From Pseudolactococcus piscium (lineage in GTDB: Bacteria; Bacillota; Bacilli; Lactobacillales; Streptococcaceae): a stretch of 64,000 nucleotides of DNA. The notes beneath the pieces were generated by a model. It was not told the origin of the DNA. It saw only the letters and a list, made by a program, of their open reading frames with translations, and made no database searches. The position numbers and the translations under genes were made by a program. Positions 52,896 to 61,559 of the stretch are shown in pieces (within the stretch, counting starts at the first letter, position 1; each line of letters begins with the position of its first letter). The DNA is taken from contig NZ_JXJW01000002.1 in NCBI RefSeq assembly GCF_002441695.1, forward strand, positions 1-64,000, read 5' to 3'.

Positions 52896-53654
52896 ATGAC
52901 AGAACCTATTTTAGAAGTTAAAGATTTGTCATTGTTCTATGGCAAGAAACAATCATTATTTAATATTAATATGGATTTTTATCCAGGAGAGATAACTGCT
53001 TTGATTGGCCCATCAGGGTCAGGGAAATCAACCTTGGTACGCTCGATTAATCGAATGAATGATTTAGTCTCATCTGCTAAAGTGACAGGCAAAATTATGT
53101 ATAAAGAGCAAGATATCTATAGTTCGAAAACTGACATGGTTGAACTGAGAAAAGAGATTGGCATGGTTTTCCAACAACCGAATCCCTTTCCTTTCTCTAT
53201 TTATGAAAATGTCATCTATGGTTTACGGCTTAAAGGCATTAAAGATAAGGCCGTTTTAGATGAAGCGGTGGAAGAATCACTTAAAGCTGCCAACATCTGG
53301 GATGAGGTTAAGGATAAACTACATAGTTCAGCCTTAGGCCTCTCTGGTGGACAACAACAACGTGTCTGTATTGCACGTGTCTTAGCTGTCAACCCTAAAA
53401 TCTTGTTATTAGATGAGCCTACCTCAGCACTCGATCCGATTTCTGCTGGGAAAATAGAAGCGATGCTATTGGATTTGAAAGAAAAATATACGATCCTAAT
53501 CGTGACGCATTCCATGCAACAAGCGAGTCGTATTTCTGACAGAACAGCTTTCTTCCTAAATGGCGAACTCATTGAGTATGATAAAACTAAGAAAATTTTC
53601 TTAGATCCAAAAGAAAAATCAACTTCAGACTATGTCACAGGTAAGTTTGGCTAG
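52896..53654 (+). CDS. pstB: Phosphate ABC transporter ATP-binding protein PstB (second copy)
   Basis: 252 residues from ATG 52896, which follows GAAGGA by 6 nt; the longer frame from 52818 lacks a ribosome site and adds residues not seen in PstB. Same motifs as the first copy ([65 protein letters not shown]). Two PstB in one pst operon is the lactococcal/streptococcal pattern. Confidence 0.94.
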   Translation: MTEPILEVKDLSLFYGKKQSLFNINMDFYPGEITALIGPSGSGKSTLVRSINRMNDLVSSAKVTGKIMYKEQDIYSSKTDMVELRKEIGMVFQQPNPFPFSIYENVIYGLRLKGIKDKAVLDEAVEESLKAANIWDEVKDKLHSSALGLSGGQQQRVCIARVLAVNPKILLLDEPTSALDPISAGKIEAMLLDLKEKYTILIVTHSMQQASRISDRTAFFLNGELIEYDKTKKIFLDPKEKSTSDYVTGKFG

Positions 53655-53708
53655 TCATCTATCTGATTAGGAAAAAAGGCTAACAGATATATTTTAGAAA
53701 GGAATTTT

Positions 53709-54362
53709 ATGCTTAGAACACAATTTGAAGAAGAGTTAAATAAACTACATAATCAGTTTTACTCGATGGGTACACAAGTTTCAGCGCAAGTTAACAAAGC
53801 AGTTCGTGCCTTCGTCAGTCATGACCGAGACTTAGCTGAGGAAGTAATAGAAGAAGACCAACAGGTCAATGATCAAGAAACAAAGTTAGAAAAAAAATCT
53901 CTTGAAATGATTGCTTTACAGCAGCCAGTAAGTCATGACTTACGAACGATTATCACTGTTCTGAAGGCGTCATCTGATTTAGAACGGATGGGTGACCATG
54001 CTGTTTCTATCGCAAAAGCCACCATTAACTTAAAAGGTGAAGAGCGGATACACATTGTTGAGGCTGATATCTCATTAATGGGTGAACGTGTAAAATCGAT
54101 TGTCGATGCATCTCTTAATGCCTATATTCAAGGTGATGCTGATCGGGCAAGAGAGATTGCCAGCTGGGATGATACGGTCAACCAAATGTATGGTGAGATT
54201 CAAAACAAGACCCTAACAGCTATGGAAGAAAATAAAGAAACGATCACAACAGGAAAAGATTACCTGATGACGATCATTTACCTAGAACGTATTGGCGACT
54301 ATGCTAAAAACCTATGCGAATGGATTGTCTATCTTAAAACTGGGAAAATTGTTGAATTATAA
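53709..54362 (+). CDS. phoU: Phosphate-specific transport accessory protein PhoU
   Basis: 217 residues, two three-helix PhoU repeats with metal-type DxxxERMGDHA (DLERMGDHAVSIAKA) and YLERIGDYAKNLCEW. Negative regulator of Pst and of the phosphate two-component system. Last gene of the pst operon, followed by a terminator. AGAAAGGA ribosome site. Confidence 0.95.
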   Translation: MLRTQFEEELNKLHNQFYSMGTQVSAQVNKAVRAFVSHDRDLAEEVIEEDQQVNDQETKLEKKSLEMIALQQPVSHDLRTIITVLKASSDLERMGDHAVSIAKATINLKGEERIHIVEADISLMGERVKSIVDASLNAYIQGDADRAREIASWDDTVNQMYGEIQNKTLTAMEENKETITTGKDYLMTIIYLERIGDYAKNLCEWIVYLKTGKIVEL

Positions 54363-54368
54363 CATGAT

Positions 54369-54400
54369 AAAAAACGATCAGTATGTGCTGGTCGTTTTTT
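54369..54400 (+). terminator. pst operon terminator
   Basis: AAAAAACGATCAG (54369-54381)/CTGGTCGTTTTTT (54388-54400), one G-T pair, loop TATGTG. Confidence 0.9.
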
Positions 54401-54453
54401 GGTTTGCGTTTTATATGTTTTCTAGATAGAAGCTGATTAGCAGTCTATGCTAT

Positions 54454-55539
54454 CTAGAACCAAAGTCGAAATTCTCTTGGTGTGTAACTCGTATGTGCTT
54501 TAAATAGTTTACAGAAGTGGCTTTGATTACTAAAATGTAGACGTTCGGAAATAATAGAAAATGGGAAATCAGTATTGGCGAGTAGATACTGGGCCTCTGC
54601 AATTTTTTCACTGATAATATAGTGCTTAAGTGACCTACCGGTTACTTTTTTAAACAGTGAGGAGAGATAGGCTGGATGAACAGACAGACAATTAGCAATT
54701 TCATGATTTGAGAGTCGTTCATATAGGTTGGCATGAATAAAGACGATAGCTGAATTGACAAGCTCAGATGTATAATTATTTGGCATACTGCTATTTAAAT
54801 TTGAAAACTCAATCAACATGTGATCAGTAAACAAAGTAATATCTTCTTGTTTTACGAGTTTATCTAGTTCTTGAATGAGTGAATCAGATAACCTATAGGC
54901 TAGGTTAGCAGAACAGCCTTGTTTGATAGAAGTACGTGTTAAAATCGTTAAAAAGGCAACCAACTTATATTTTTTATTTGTTAATGGGTCATCAGAAAGT
55001 TTACTTTGGTTAATCGAAATCAGTTTTCTGAGTAGCGGCTTAATTGCCTGTAAGTTTCCTTTTTTTAAGAGGGCAATTAGACTAAGCTCTAATTGGTAGT
55101 TATCTTGAAAATCAGTGTTGATATCATGGTTAATAAAGGAATGATTTGTGAAAGTAGGTCGCTTGTCTGTGTCGGGCTCATCACTGATTATCTGTATGGG
55201 AAAATGCTGTTCTATACTGATAAGATAAGCAGCAGTTTGTAATAGCTTATAAAATGCTTGCCAGTCATCGTCGCCCCATGTCTTTGTTTTCTTTTCTCTT
55301 AAGATTGTAATGAGTGTATAGTCAGTTGTTTGGTGTGGTACCTTAATCGAAAAAAATAAAAATCCTCTAAAGTATTTGACAGCGATAGTATCAACTGTTG
55401 CCTGGCGACCTACATGCTTCATCAATGATTTTAAACTATATGCATCGTCAATTTCAGATTCAAAAATACAAGCATCATCCTTAAATAGCGCGTAAGGGTA
55501 AAGTAGTAGTTTTGACACTAAAGTGAGACTTGTTTCCAT
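54454..55539 (-). CDS. AraC/XylS-family transcriptional regulator
   Basis: 361 residues. C-terminal 100 residues form the double-HTH AraC domain (YERLSNHEIANCLSVHPAYLSSLFKKVTGRSLKHYII, TDFPFSIISERLHFSNQSHFCKLFKAHTSYTPREF). N-terminal 250 residues are a mixed domain without recognisable ligand site. Layout like YesN/YSIRK-associated AraC regulators. Divergent from the exopolysaccharide operon with a shared 389-nt AT-rich region, so it may control that operon. Its own promoter carries a cre-like box. Confidence 0.9.
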   Translation of the reverse strand: METSLTLVSKLLLYPYALFKDDACIFESEIDDAYSLKSLMKHVGRQATVDTIAVKYFRGFLFFSIKVPHQTTDYTLITILREKKTKTWGDDDWQAFYKLLQTAAYLISIEQHFPIQIISDEPDTDKRPTFTNHSFINHDINTDFQDNYQLELSLIALLKKGNLQAIKPLLRKLISINQSKLSDDPLTNKKYKLVAFLTILTRTSIKQGCSANLAYRLSDSLIQELDKLVKQEDITLFTDHMLIEFSNLNSSMPNNYTSELVNSAIVFIHANLYERLSNHEIANCLSVHPAYLSSLFKKVTGRSLKHYIISEKIAEAQYLLANTDFPFSIISERLHFSNQSHFCKLFKAHTSYTPREFRLWF

Positions 55540-55575
55540 TTATTCATCCTCTATACAAAAAAATAAGTTATCTTA

Positions 55576-55604
55576 AGTATAATACAAATAAAGCGCTTTC
55601 ACAA
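55576..55604 (-). promoter_or_regulatory. Promoter with overlapping cre-like box for the AraC regulator
   Basis: Minus-strand TTGTGA (55604-55599), 17-nt spacer, TATACT (55581-55576). The cre-like GTGAAAGCGCTTTAT (minus, 55602-55588) overlaps -35 and spacer, one base from consensus. CcpA repression predicted. Confidence 0.75.
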
Positions 55605-55814
55605 CTGTGCTATATATGACGATACGCAAGACATGAGAGATTAGGATATGGGAAAACAGTTTTTTTTCTATTGCAGTAAATTAAGCACAATTATTTTGTT
55701 TATCATCGGATTTAATTTTTTTCAAGACTCTCTCAAGCTAGTGGCGGTATGAAACTGAATTGATATTTTTTTGTCACATAGAAAGGTATCAAGCAATTTA
55801 TTTGAGATAACTCC

Positions 55815-55843
55815 TTGACATTTTATAACGAATAAATTAAAAT
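55815..55843 (+). promoter_or_regulatory. Promoter of the exopolysaccharide operon
   Basis: TTGACA (55815-55820), 17-nt spacer, TAAAAT (55838-55843). About 79 nt leader. The 389-nt region 55540-55928 is very AT-rich and contains no gene, only the two divergent promoters. Confidence 0.7.
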
Positions 55844-55928
55844 ATATTGAATATAATTTAATTTATTTTTAATTTACAATGAAATACTTGATAGTGTAGT
55901 TTGGAAAATAGAGATACTAGGAAAAAAT

Positions 55929-57113
55929 ATGAATAAAAAAATGATGATAATATTTGGGACACGGCCAGAAGCTATAAAAATGGCACCCATTATTAAGGCA
56001 ATTGAAAAAGATGCTAGACTTGAGTCTTGTATTGTTGTAACCGCGCAACACAGAGAAATGCTAGATCAAGTCTTAAAAACTTTTGCAATCAAAGCAGATT
56101 ATGATCTGAATATCATGACGCCAAATCAAACACTAGCTACGATTACCAGTCGTTCCATCGCTTTATTAGATGATGTATTTGATCAGGTAAAACCCGATAT
56201 GGTGCTAGTTCACGGAGATACGACAACAACATTTGCTGCAGCATTGACTGCTTTTTATCATCAAGTGCCAGTCGGTCATGTCGAAGCAGGTCTAAGAACC
56301 TATGACAAGTATTCTCCATTTCCAGAAGAGATGAATCGTCAGATGACAGATGCCTTAGCAGATCTTTATTTCGCACCCACAAGTTTGAGCCGAGATAATT
56401 TGCTGAAAGCACATCATGATCCTGCACATATTTACGTGACGGGGAATTCTGTTATTGATGCCCTAGCTTATACTGTGACGACAGACTTTAGTCATGATGC
56501 CTTAACAAAATCAGATACTAAAAAGATACTGATCACCATGCATCGACGGGAAAATTTGGGACAGAACATGGTGCAAGTGTTTCAGGCTATGAATGAAATT
56601 TTAGATAAGCATCAGGATATCGAGCTTATTTTTCCCATGCATAAAAATCCAAAAATTCGGGAGTTAGTTCATAGCTATCTTACACCGTCTGACCGGTTAC
56701 ACTTAATCGAGCCATTAGACGTTTTTGCCTTCCATAACCTTGCTAAAAGATGCTACCTTATTTTGACAGATTCTGGGGGTATTCAGGAAGAAGCCCCCTC
56801 TTTAGGTGTACCAGTATTCGTATTAAGGGAAACAACAGAACGTCCAGAAGGGGTTGCTGCGGGGACTTTAAAAGTTGTCGGTACAGAGCAGGCAGCAGTT
56901 GTTCAAGCAGTGGATGCCTTGCTGACAGATCCAGTAGCCTATGAGAAAATGGCAAGTGCAAAAAATCCTTATGGTGATGGTAAAACGAGCGATAGAATCG
57001 TCTCGATCATTGCGCAGTATTTTGGGTTGTCAAATACGGTTTTACCAGAGTTTGATGATGAGATTGACAAAAAGAGAAAAGGAACTCAACATGAAAAAAA
57101 ATCGGTTGACTAA
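55929..57113 (+). CDS. UDP-N-acetylglucosamine 2-epimerase (non-hydrolysing)
   Basis: 394 residues. Family signatures: FGTRPEAIKMAPI, TAQHREMLDQVL, VLVHGDTTTTFAAALTAFYHQVPVGHVEAGLRTYDKYSPFPEEMNRQ, LTDSGGIQEEAPSLGVPVFVLRETTERPEGVAAGT. Interconverts UDP-GlcNAc and UDP-ManNAc (MnaA/WecB type), so it makes a sugar donor for the polymer of this operon or for wall polymers. Its 3' end overlaps the next gene by 23 nt. Confidence 0.94.
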   Translation: MNKKMMIIFGTRPEAIKMAPIIKAIEKDARLESCIVVTAQHREMLDQVLKTFAIKADYDLNIMTPNQTLATITSRSIALLDDVFDQVKPDMVLVHGDTTTTFAAALTAFYHQVPVGHVEAGLRTYDKYSPFPEEMNRQMTDALADLYFAPTSLSRDNLLKAHHDPAHIYVTGNSVIDALAYTVTTDFSHDALTKSDTKKILITMHRRENLGQNMVQVFQAMNEILDKHQDIELIFPMHKNPKIRELVHSYLTPSDRLHLIEPLDVFAFHNLAKRCYLILTDSGGIQEEAPSLGVPVFVLRETTERPEGVAAGTLKVVGTEQAAVVQAVDALLTDPVAYEKMASAKNPYGDGKTSDRIVSIIAQYFGLSNTVLPEFDDEIDKKRKGTQHEKKSVD

Positions 57114-57972
57114 ATTGGATTATCGTATTTCTTTAGAGGCTATGGTGGGGCTAACACTGGCACTTTATTTGCTACAACAAATTGGATTTTATGAACTATT
57201 AAGTGAGAAAGTATTTATTGTTTCAGCCTTGCTAACCTTTTTAGGGATCATCTTAGGTCTTTTAAGCACCTCCTTGACGTTGTTAAGTGTGAATTTGTTA
57301 CTTGTATTTATCGGTGGTTTTTTGCTTTATTTTGACCCGGTGATTATGCAAGCAAGTATTAAACTTTTGCTGATTTTTGTCGTACCCGTCTACAGTTCAC
57401 TTTCTTTTTTAGTTAAAAGAACGCTCTATATCAGAAGGCTGATCGTTTTTAGAGAAGAAGATATCTACAGTTACTTGAGATTTAGGGATCCTTTGACAGG
57501 CTATAGAACACTGGAGTCATTTGTCAGTAAATATCAGCAATTTATTGATAGTCTACCTAAGTCAAAAGATACGGGTTCAAGAGCGATTGTGGTCAGTTTA
57601 TTCTATGTGGACTTTTATGACCAGTATTTTGATCGTAATCCGGAAGCAACAGATCAAATGATTCGAGATATGGCGCAAAGTTTACTCACCATGAGAAATC
57701 CAGAAGAGTTATTTTTTTACTTAAAAAAAGGGACGTTTATTATCTTATCAGCTATTTATGATAATGACGTGGAAAGAGAAAAATTTGAAACGCTTAACGA
57801 GTTGACAAAAACCAAATTGGGTGAGATCATTTTTCAAACAAATCAAGTTCAAAATATAACGATTCGAAGAAGTGATTGTTACATTACTAGAAAGACAACT
57901 TACACGGCCGATCAAGTATTGGATTACTTAAGTCGTCGTTCTGAGACGGATTTAGCTATTGAGTATATTTAG
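57091..57972 (+). CDS. Membrane protein with degenerate GGDEF domain (YdaK-like)
   Basis: 293 residues from ATG 57091 (AAAGGAAC upstream); a longer frame from 56941 lies wholly inside the epimerase gene. Four to five membrane segments up to about residue 108, then a GGDEF-like domain: YLRFRDPLTGYRTLESFVSK (start of domain, residues 128-147), ALVVSLFYVDFYDQYFD, and ELFFYLKKGTFIILS where the GGDEF motif is replaced by KKGTF. The I-site is also not clear. So it cannot be a normal diguanylate cyclase; it may bind c-di-GMP or another ligand, as described for Bacillus YdaK, and control the synthase encoded downstream. Confidence 0.75.
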   Translation: MKKNRLTKLDYRISLEAMVGLTLALYLLQQIGFYELLSEKVFIVSALLTFLGIILGLLSTSLTLLSVNLLLVFIGGFLLYFDPVIMQASIKLLLIFVVPVYSSLSFLVKRTLYIRRLIVFREEDIYSYLRFRDPLTGYRTLESFVSKYQQFIDSLPKSKDTGSRAIVVSLFYVDFYDQYFDRNPEATDQMIRDMAQSLLTMRNPEELFFYLKKGTFIILSAIYDNDVEREKFETLNELTKTKLGEIIFQTNQVQNITIRRSDCYITRKTTYTADQVLDYLSRRSETDLAIEYI

Positions 57973-57984
57973 AATGGAGAAAAA

Positions 57985-58131
57985 ATGACAGATATTCTGA
58001 AGACATTTATCTATGTTAGTCATGTGATTACGATTTTATTTGCAGTGGCCGTAGGCGTGCTGTTGATTTGTTCTGTCCTAATTAATGCCTTGGTCTGGCA
58101 AAACTATAAAAAGAGGCGTGACAATGAATGA
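57985..58131 (+). CDS. 48-residue single-pass membrane protein of the exopolysaccharide operon
   Basis: A short gene below common length cutoffs. ATG 57985 has AATGGAGAAAA upstream. Product: short polar start (MTDILKTF), one long membrane segment (about 9-38, VITILFAVAVGVLLICSVLI), then a basic tail (NYKKRRDNE). The stop (58129-58131) overlaps the next gene's ATG at 58124, so translation of the synthase is coupled to it. Position and size suggest a small subunit of the synthase complex. No family recognised. Confidence 0.65.
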   Translation: MTDILKTFIYVSHVITILFAVAVGVLLICSVLINALVWQNYKKRRDNE

Positions 58132-59434
58132 ACTATTTATGATTTTTGCACTATTAACCATATGGCTTTCTATCCTGATGACATTGGTCGTGCTCTTTGG
58201 TGCTGTTCATGCCTTGATCAAAACCTTTTTGAGAGGTGCCCCTGAAAAGAATATGGTCTTAAGTAGATATCCTAAGGTCACAATCATTGTCCCAGCCCAC
58301 AATGAGGAAATCGTTATCCAAGATACAGTATATGCTTTGCTACACTTAGAATACCCTAAAGAAGCTATGGAGATTCGCGTCGTTGCTGATAACTGTACTG
58401 ATAATACCTTTGAGGTTGCTAAAGCATTAATTGATCGCCCTGAGTATAAAGACTTTGATATTGAAATCATTGAGCGAACAGGTACGGGTGGTAAAGCTGG
58501 TGTCCTTAATGATATGTTAGCAGTTGCGACTGGAGAGTGGATTTGTGTCTATGATGCAGATGCCATGCCACAGGAAAGTGCACTTTATTTTTTGATTAAA
58601 AAATCGCTTGAAGATGAAGTCAATTATGCAGCTGTTTTTGGCAGAAACAAGACGAGAAATTATAGTCAAAATTTTTTGACGCGTTGTATTAACTTAGAAA
58701 TTATTACGACACAAAAAATTCATCATATCGGCCTATGGCATTTGTTCAAAATTGGTCGAATTCCTGGAACAAATTTTATAATCAAAACCGATTTTGTAAG
58801 GTCAATTGGTGGCTGGGATAACGGTGCACTTACTGAGGATACGGCGATTTCTTTCAAAATTATGCAGCAGAATAAATTGATTGCCTTGGCACCAAACTCT
58901 GAAGCCTTTCAACAAGAACCAGAAACGATTCAGGCTTACTACTATCAGCGTAAGCGCTGGGCTAAAGGGAATTATGAAGTTATTTTAGATAATTTCCATC
59001 ACCTCTTCAAGAGAAAAAGTAACTGGCGCATTAAACTGGAAGTGCTTTACTATACAAGTACTTTCTTCTGGTTTAATCTGGCTATCATCATGTCAAATTT
59101 TTTATTTATTATCAATCTATTTGCCATGATCATTCGCTTGTTCAATGATCAACTCGTGATCCCTTTTACTTTTGCGAGTTCTAATCGTCAAATAGCAGCG
59201 CTTTTATTGGTAAACTGGGTTTTGATGTTCTTTATCTATTTACTGCAAATCAATATCGGGTTAGTCAGTCAATATGGTCAGTCAACAACACGGAATTTGT
59301 TATATTCGATTGCCTCATATTTCACTTATTCGCAACTGTTCATTCTTGTCGCAACGAGTGCTTTATTCTCACTCATATTAGATAAAGTGTTACATCGTGA
59401 TGGGTCTAAGTGGTATAAAACACAACGATTCTAA
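58124..59434 (+). CDS. Family 2 processive glycosyltransferase (BcsA/YdaM-like)
   Basis: 436 residues from ATG 58124 (AAGAGG upstream; the longer frame from 58085 falls in the preceding small gene). One N-terminal membrane segment, then the GT2 domain: VTIIVPAHNEE, ADNCTDNT, GKAGVLND, DADA acidic motif, TEDTAISFK and the QRKRWAKGN (QxxRW) motif of processive synthases. Three to four membrane segments close the protein. Makes and exports a polysaccharide; sugar unknown. No PilZ domain. Confidence 0.94.
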   Translation: MNELFMIFALLTIWLSILMTLVVLFGAVHALIKTFLRGAPEKNMVLSRYPKVTIIVPAHNEEIVIQDTVYALLHLEYPKEAMEIRVVADNCTDNTFEVAKALIDRPEYKDFDIEIIERTGTGGKAGVLNDMLAVATGEWICVYDADAMPQESALYFLIKKSLEDEVNYAAVFGRNKTRNYSQNFLTRCINLEIITTQKIHHIGLWHLFKIGRIPGTNFIIKTDFVRSIGGWDNGALTEDTAISFKIMQQNKLIALAPNSEAFQQEPETIQAYYYQRKRWAKGNYEVILDNFHHLFKRKSNWRIKLEVLYYTSTFFWFNLAIIMSNFLFIINLFAMIIRLFNDQLVIPFTFASSNRQIAALLLVNWVLMFFIYLLQINIGLVSQYGQSTTRNLLYSIASYFTYSQLFILVATSALFSLILDKVLHRDGSKWYKTQRF

Positions 59435-59453
59435 GTCAAAAAGGAGTTTAAAC

Positions 59454-60563
59454 TTGTCAAAATATAGATTATTGAAATATTTTTTTATTATCGTCATTTT
59501 AGTATCTTATGCCGGTCTAGTGATTTTCAGTATTTCATCTAATAAAGAAGCATTGCAAAAAGATACTTACTGGGATTGGTATCGAAGCTATGTCAGTCAA
59601 TCAAAAAAAGGGGCGTTTGTTAATACTGGGACAAAAGAAGACCCAGTTGCCCTGTCTGAGAGTCAAGGATACGGCATGCTGATCACCGTTTTAGCAGCAC
59701 AAAAAGGGTATATCCAGGAAGATCAGTTCATGCGACTGTTTCATTATTATCAAGCCAATCGGATTAGTAAAACTAATACCCTGATGAAATGGAAACAAGA
59801 AAAAATCAAAGATAGCTGGTCTTCGGTTGATCAAAATAATGCAACGGATGGAGATTTAGATATTGCCTATGCCTTGATGCAGGCAGAAAAACTATGGCCT
59901 AACTCATTTGAGCATTACGGTGAGGCTGCCCATCAACTCATAACATCAATCAAAGCCTATAATTATAGTGAAAAAACAGGTCTACTAACGGTGGGTAATT
60001 GGGCAACGGTTGATCCAAAATCAGAGACCTTGATCCGATTTTCTGACATCAGTCCATCTTATTTTAAAGCATTTGCAGCTTATACTAAGGATGCTTTTTG
60101 GACAGATTTGGAAACGAATTCGGTCAAGGCGCTGGTTGAAATGAGTCAGCAGACCGAAACGGGTTTGCTACCTGATTTTGCTTGGGTGGAGTCAAAAGAG
60201 ATAACGCCTGTGAAGCCAAATGAAATTTCAGGAAAAAACGATGGAGATTATGCCTATAATTCTGCTAGAGTACCTTATCGACTGGCCCATTCTGATGACT
60301 ATCAAGTCAAAGAAGTTCTGGATAAGATGTTTGTGTTTCTTGAAAAACAGCCCGTTGTCTATGGTGGTTATACATTGAAAGGTAAAGCATTAGTCGACAA
60401 TCAATCCAGCAGTTTTTCAGCACCGATACTCTATGCGACTAAAGATGATAAGAATTATTCTAATTTATACGCATCACAAAGATGGATTTTTAATGGCCAA
60501 ATTAAAGGTAAAGATTACTATGGAGATACCTTGAAAACATTGGTTTTATTGAACCTTTATTAA
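59454..60563 (+). CDS. Glycoside hydrolase family 8 protein (BcsZ/YdaJ-like), membrane-anchored
   Basis: 369 residues from TTG 59454, which has AAAGGAG at 7 nt; the ATG frame from 59397 runs inside the synthase gene. A membrane segment (about 9-30, YFFIIVILVSYAGLVIFSI) anchors it outside. GH8 motifs: ALSESQGYGML with the catalytic-type Glu, NNATDGDLDIAYAL with Asp, and the (alpha/alpha)6 barrel helices. In cellulose-like systems GH8 enzymes trim the nascent polymer. Ends the operon. Confidence 0.88.
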   Translation: MSKYRLLKYFFIIVILVSYAGLVIFSISSNKEALQKDTYWDWYRSYVSQSKKGAFVNTGTKEDPVALSESQGYGMLITVLAAQKGYIQEDQFMRLFHYYQANRISKTNTLMKWKQEKIKDSWSSVDQNNATDGDLDIAYALMQAEKLWPNSFEHYGEAAHQLITSIKAYNYSEKTGLLTVGNWATVDPKSETLIRFSDISPSYFKAFAAYTKDAFWTDLETNSVKALVEMSQQTETGLLPDFAWVESKEITPVKPNEISGKNDGDYAYNSARVPYRLAHSDDYQVKEVLDKMFVFLEKQPVVYGGYTLKGKALVDNQSSSFSAPILYATKDDKNYSNLYASQRWIFNGQIKGKDYYGDTLKTLVLLNLY

Positions 60564-60638
60564 GGTAGCTCATCGTCAAATAAATCAGATTAGTATAGAT
60601 GCTAATGGCGCTAAGTCATAGTAAACTGAAGAAAAATT

Positions 60639-60688
60639 GAGAAATAGATAAACCCACCAAGTTTTATTGGTGGGTTTATCTATTTCTC
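60639..60688. terminator. 22-bp perfect-stem bidirectional terminator
   Basis: Left arm 60639-60660 and right arm 60667-60688, fully complementary over 22 bp (core AAACCCACCAA/TTGGTGGGTTT), loop GTTTTA. Lies between the exopolysaccharide operon and the convergent esterase gene. Unusually long for an ordinary terminator. Confidence 0.85.
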
Positions 60689-60733
60689 TGAGTTCTGCTC
60701 ACGTTTAAGTGATGTTACATCACTAAGCATTAT

Positions 60734-61522
60734 TTATTTTAATGCGAGCCATTCAATAAATTTTTGGAGGTAAGTATCCCAGAAATCCCAATCATGCTGC
60801 CCTTCTCCTTCAACATAAGTCACCTCAATCTGATGCTTGTTAAGGTAAGAATTGAATGTTCTTACGGGCTCAATAAGGAAATCATTTTTGCCAATCGCCA
60901 TATAGAGTTTAGGAAATTCAGCCCCGGATTGTTGAAGTTGATCAACTAGATAATAGTAGTCTTTATCACTTCCTCTAACAGAGTCTAAACCATCTAAGTA
61001 ATAATCACATAGCGGGAGTGCAATACCGATATCATCAAATAATGCAGTTTGATTTAAGACATCATCAAGTATTAATCCTGGCGAGAGTGCCCCGATGGCA
61101 CCAAATGTATCATGATATTTAAGACCATTAACAATTGCCCCATACTCTCCCATAGATAATCCGGCGATATAAGTATCTTCTTTTTTAGTTGACAAAGGAA
61201 ATAAATCCCTTGTAAATTCGACTAATTCTTTTGCAACAAAAGCACCATAGTATTCACTAAATTTTGGCTTATCAATATAAAATTGATTTTCTCCCGCAGG
61301 CATGATAACAGCTAACTGATGTTCATCTGCCCATTTTTGAATACGTGTACCTGAAATAAAATCAGTATGATTTCCGAAAGAACCATGTAGTAAATATAAT
61401 GTTTTAAATTTGTTGTCGCTTGGGCTGGTCGTTTTAGCCAAGCCGTCAAGTGGTATAACCGCTGTAAAGGTTACTGTCCGTAATAACTGTTTCGATACAA
61501 AGTTAACTTCTATTAATGCCAT
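60734..61522 (-). CDS. estA: Esterase (EstA/FrmB-like tributyrin esterase)
   Basis: 262 residues. Alpha/beta-hydrolase with HGSFGNHTDF (oxyanion region), IAGLSMGEYGA (Ser123 of GLSMG), and GEGQHDWDFWDTYLQKFIEWLA carrying the catalytic His. No signal peptide; cytosolic. Matches lactococcal tributyrin esterase EstA and S-formylglutathione hydrolase-type esterases. Start ATG on the minus strand at 61522 with AAGGGG upstream. Downstream of the MFS gene with which it may be co-transcribed. Confidence 0.88.
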   Translation of the reverse strand: MALIEVNFVSKQLLRTVTFTAVIPLDGLAKTTSPSDNKFKTLYLLHGSFGNHTDFISGTRIQKWADEHQLAVIMPAGENQFYIDKPKFSEYYGAFVAKELVEFTRDLFPLSTKKEDTYIAGLSMGEYGAIVNGLKYHDTFGAIGALSPGLILDDVLNQTALFDDIGIALPLCDYYLDGLDSVRGSDKDYYYLVDQLQQSGAEFPKLYMAIGKNDFLIEPVRTFNSYLNKHQIEVTYVEGEGQHDWDFWDTYLQKFIEWLALK

Positions 61523-61559
61523 AATTACCCCTTTCTTATCCGATTAGTTGCTTGTAAGT

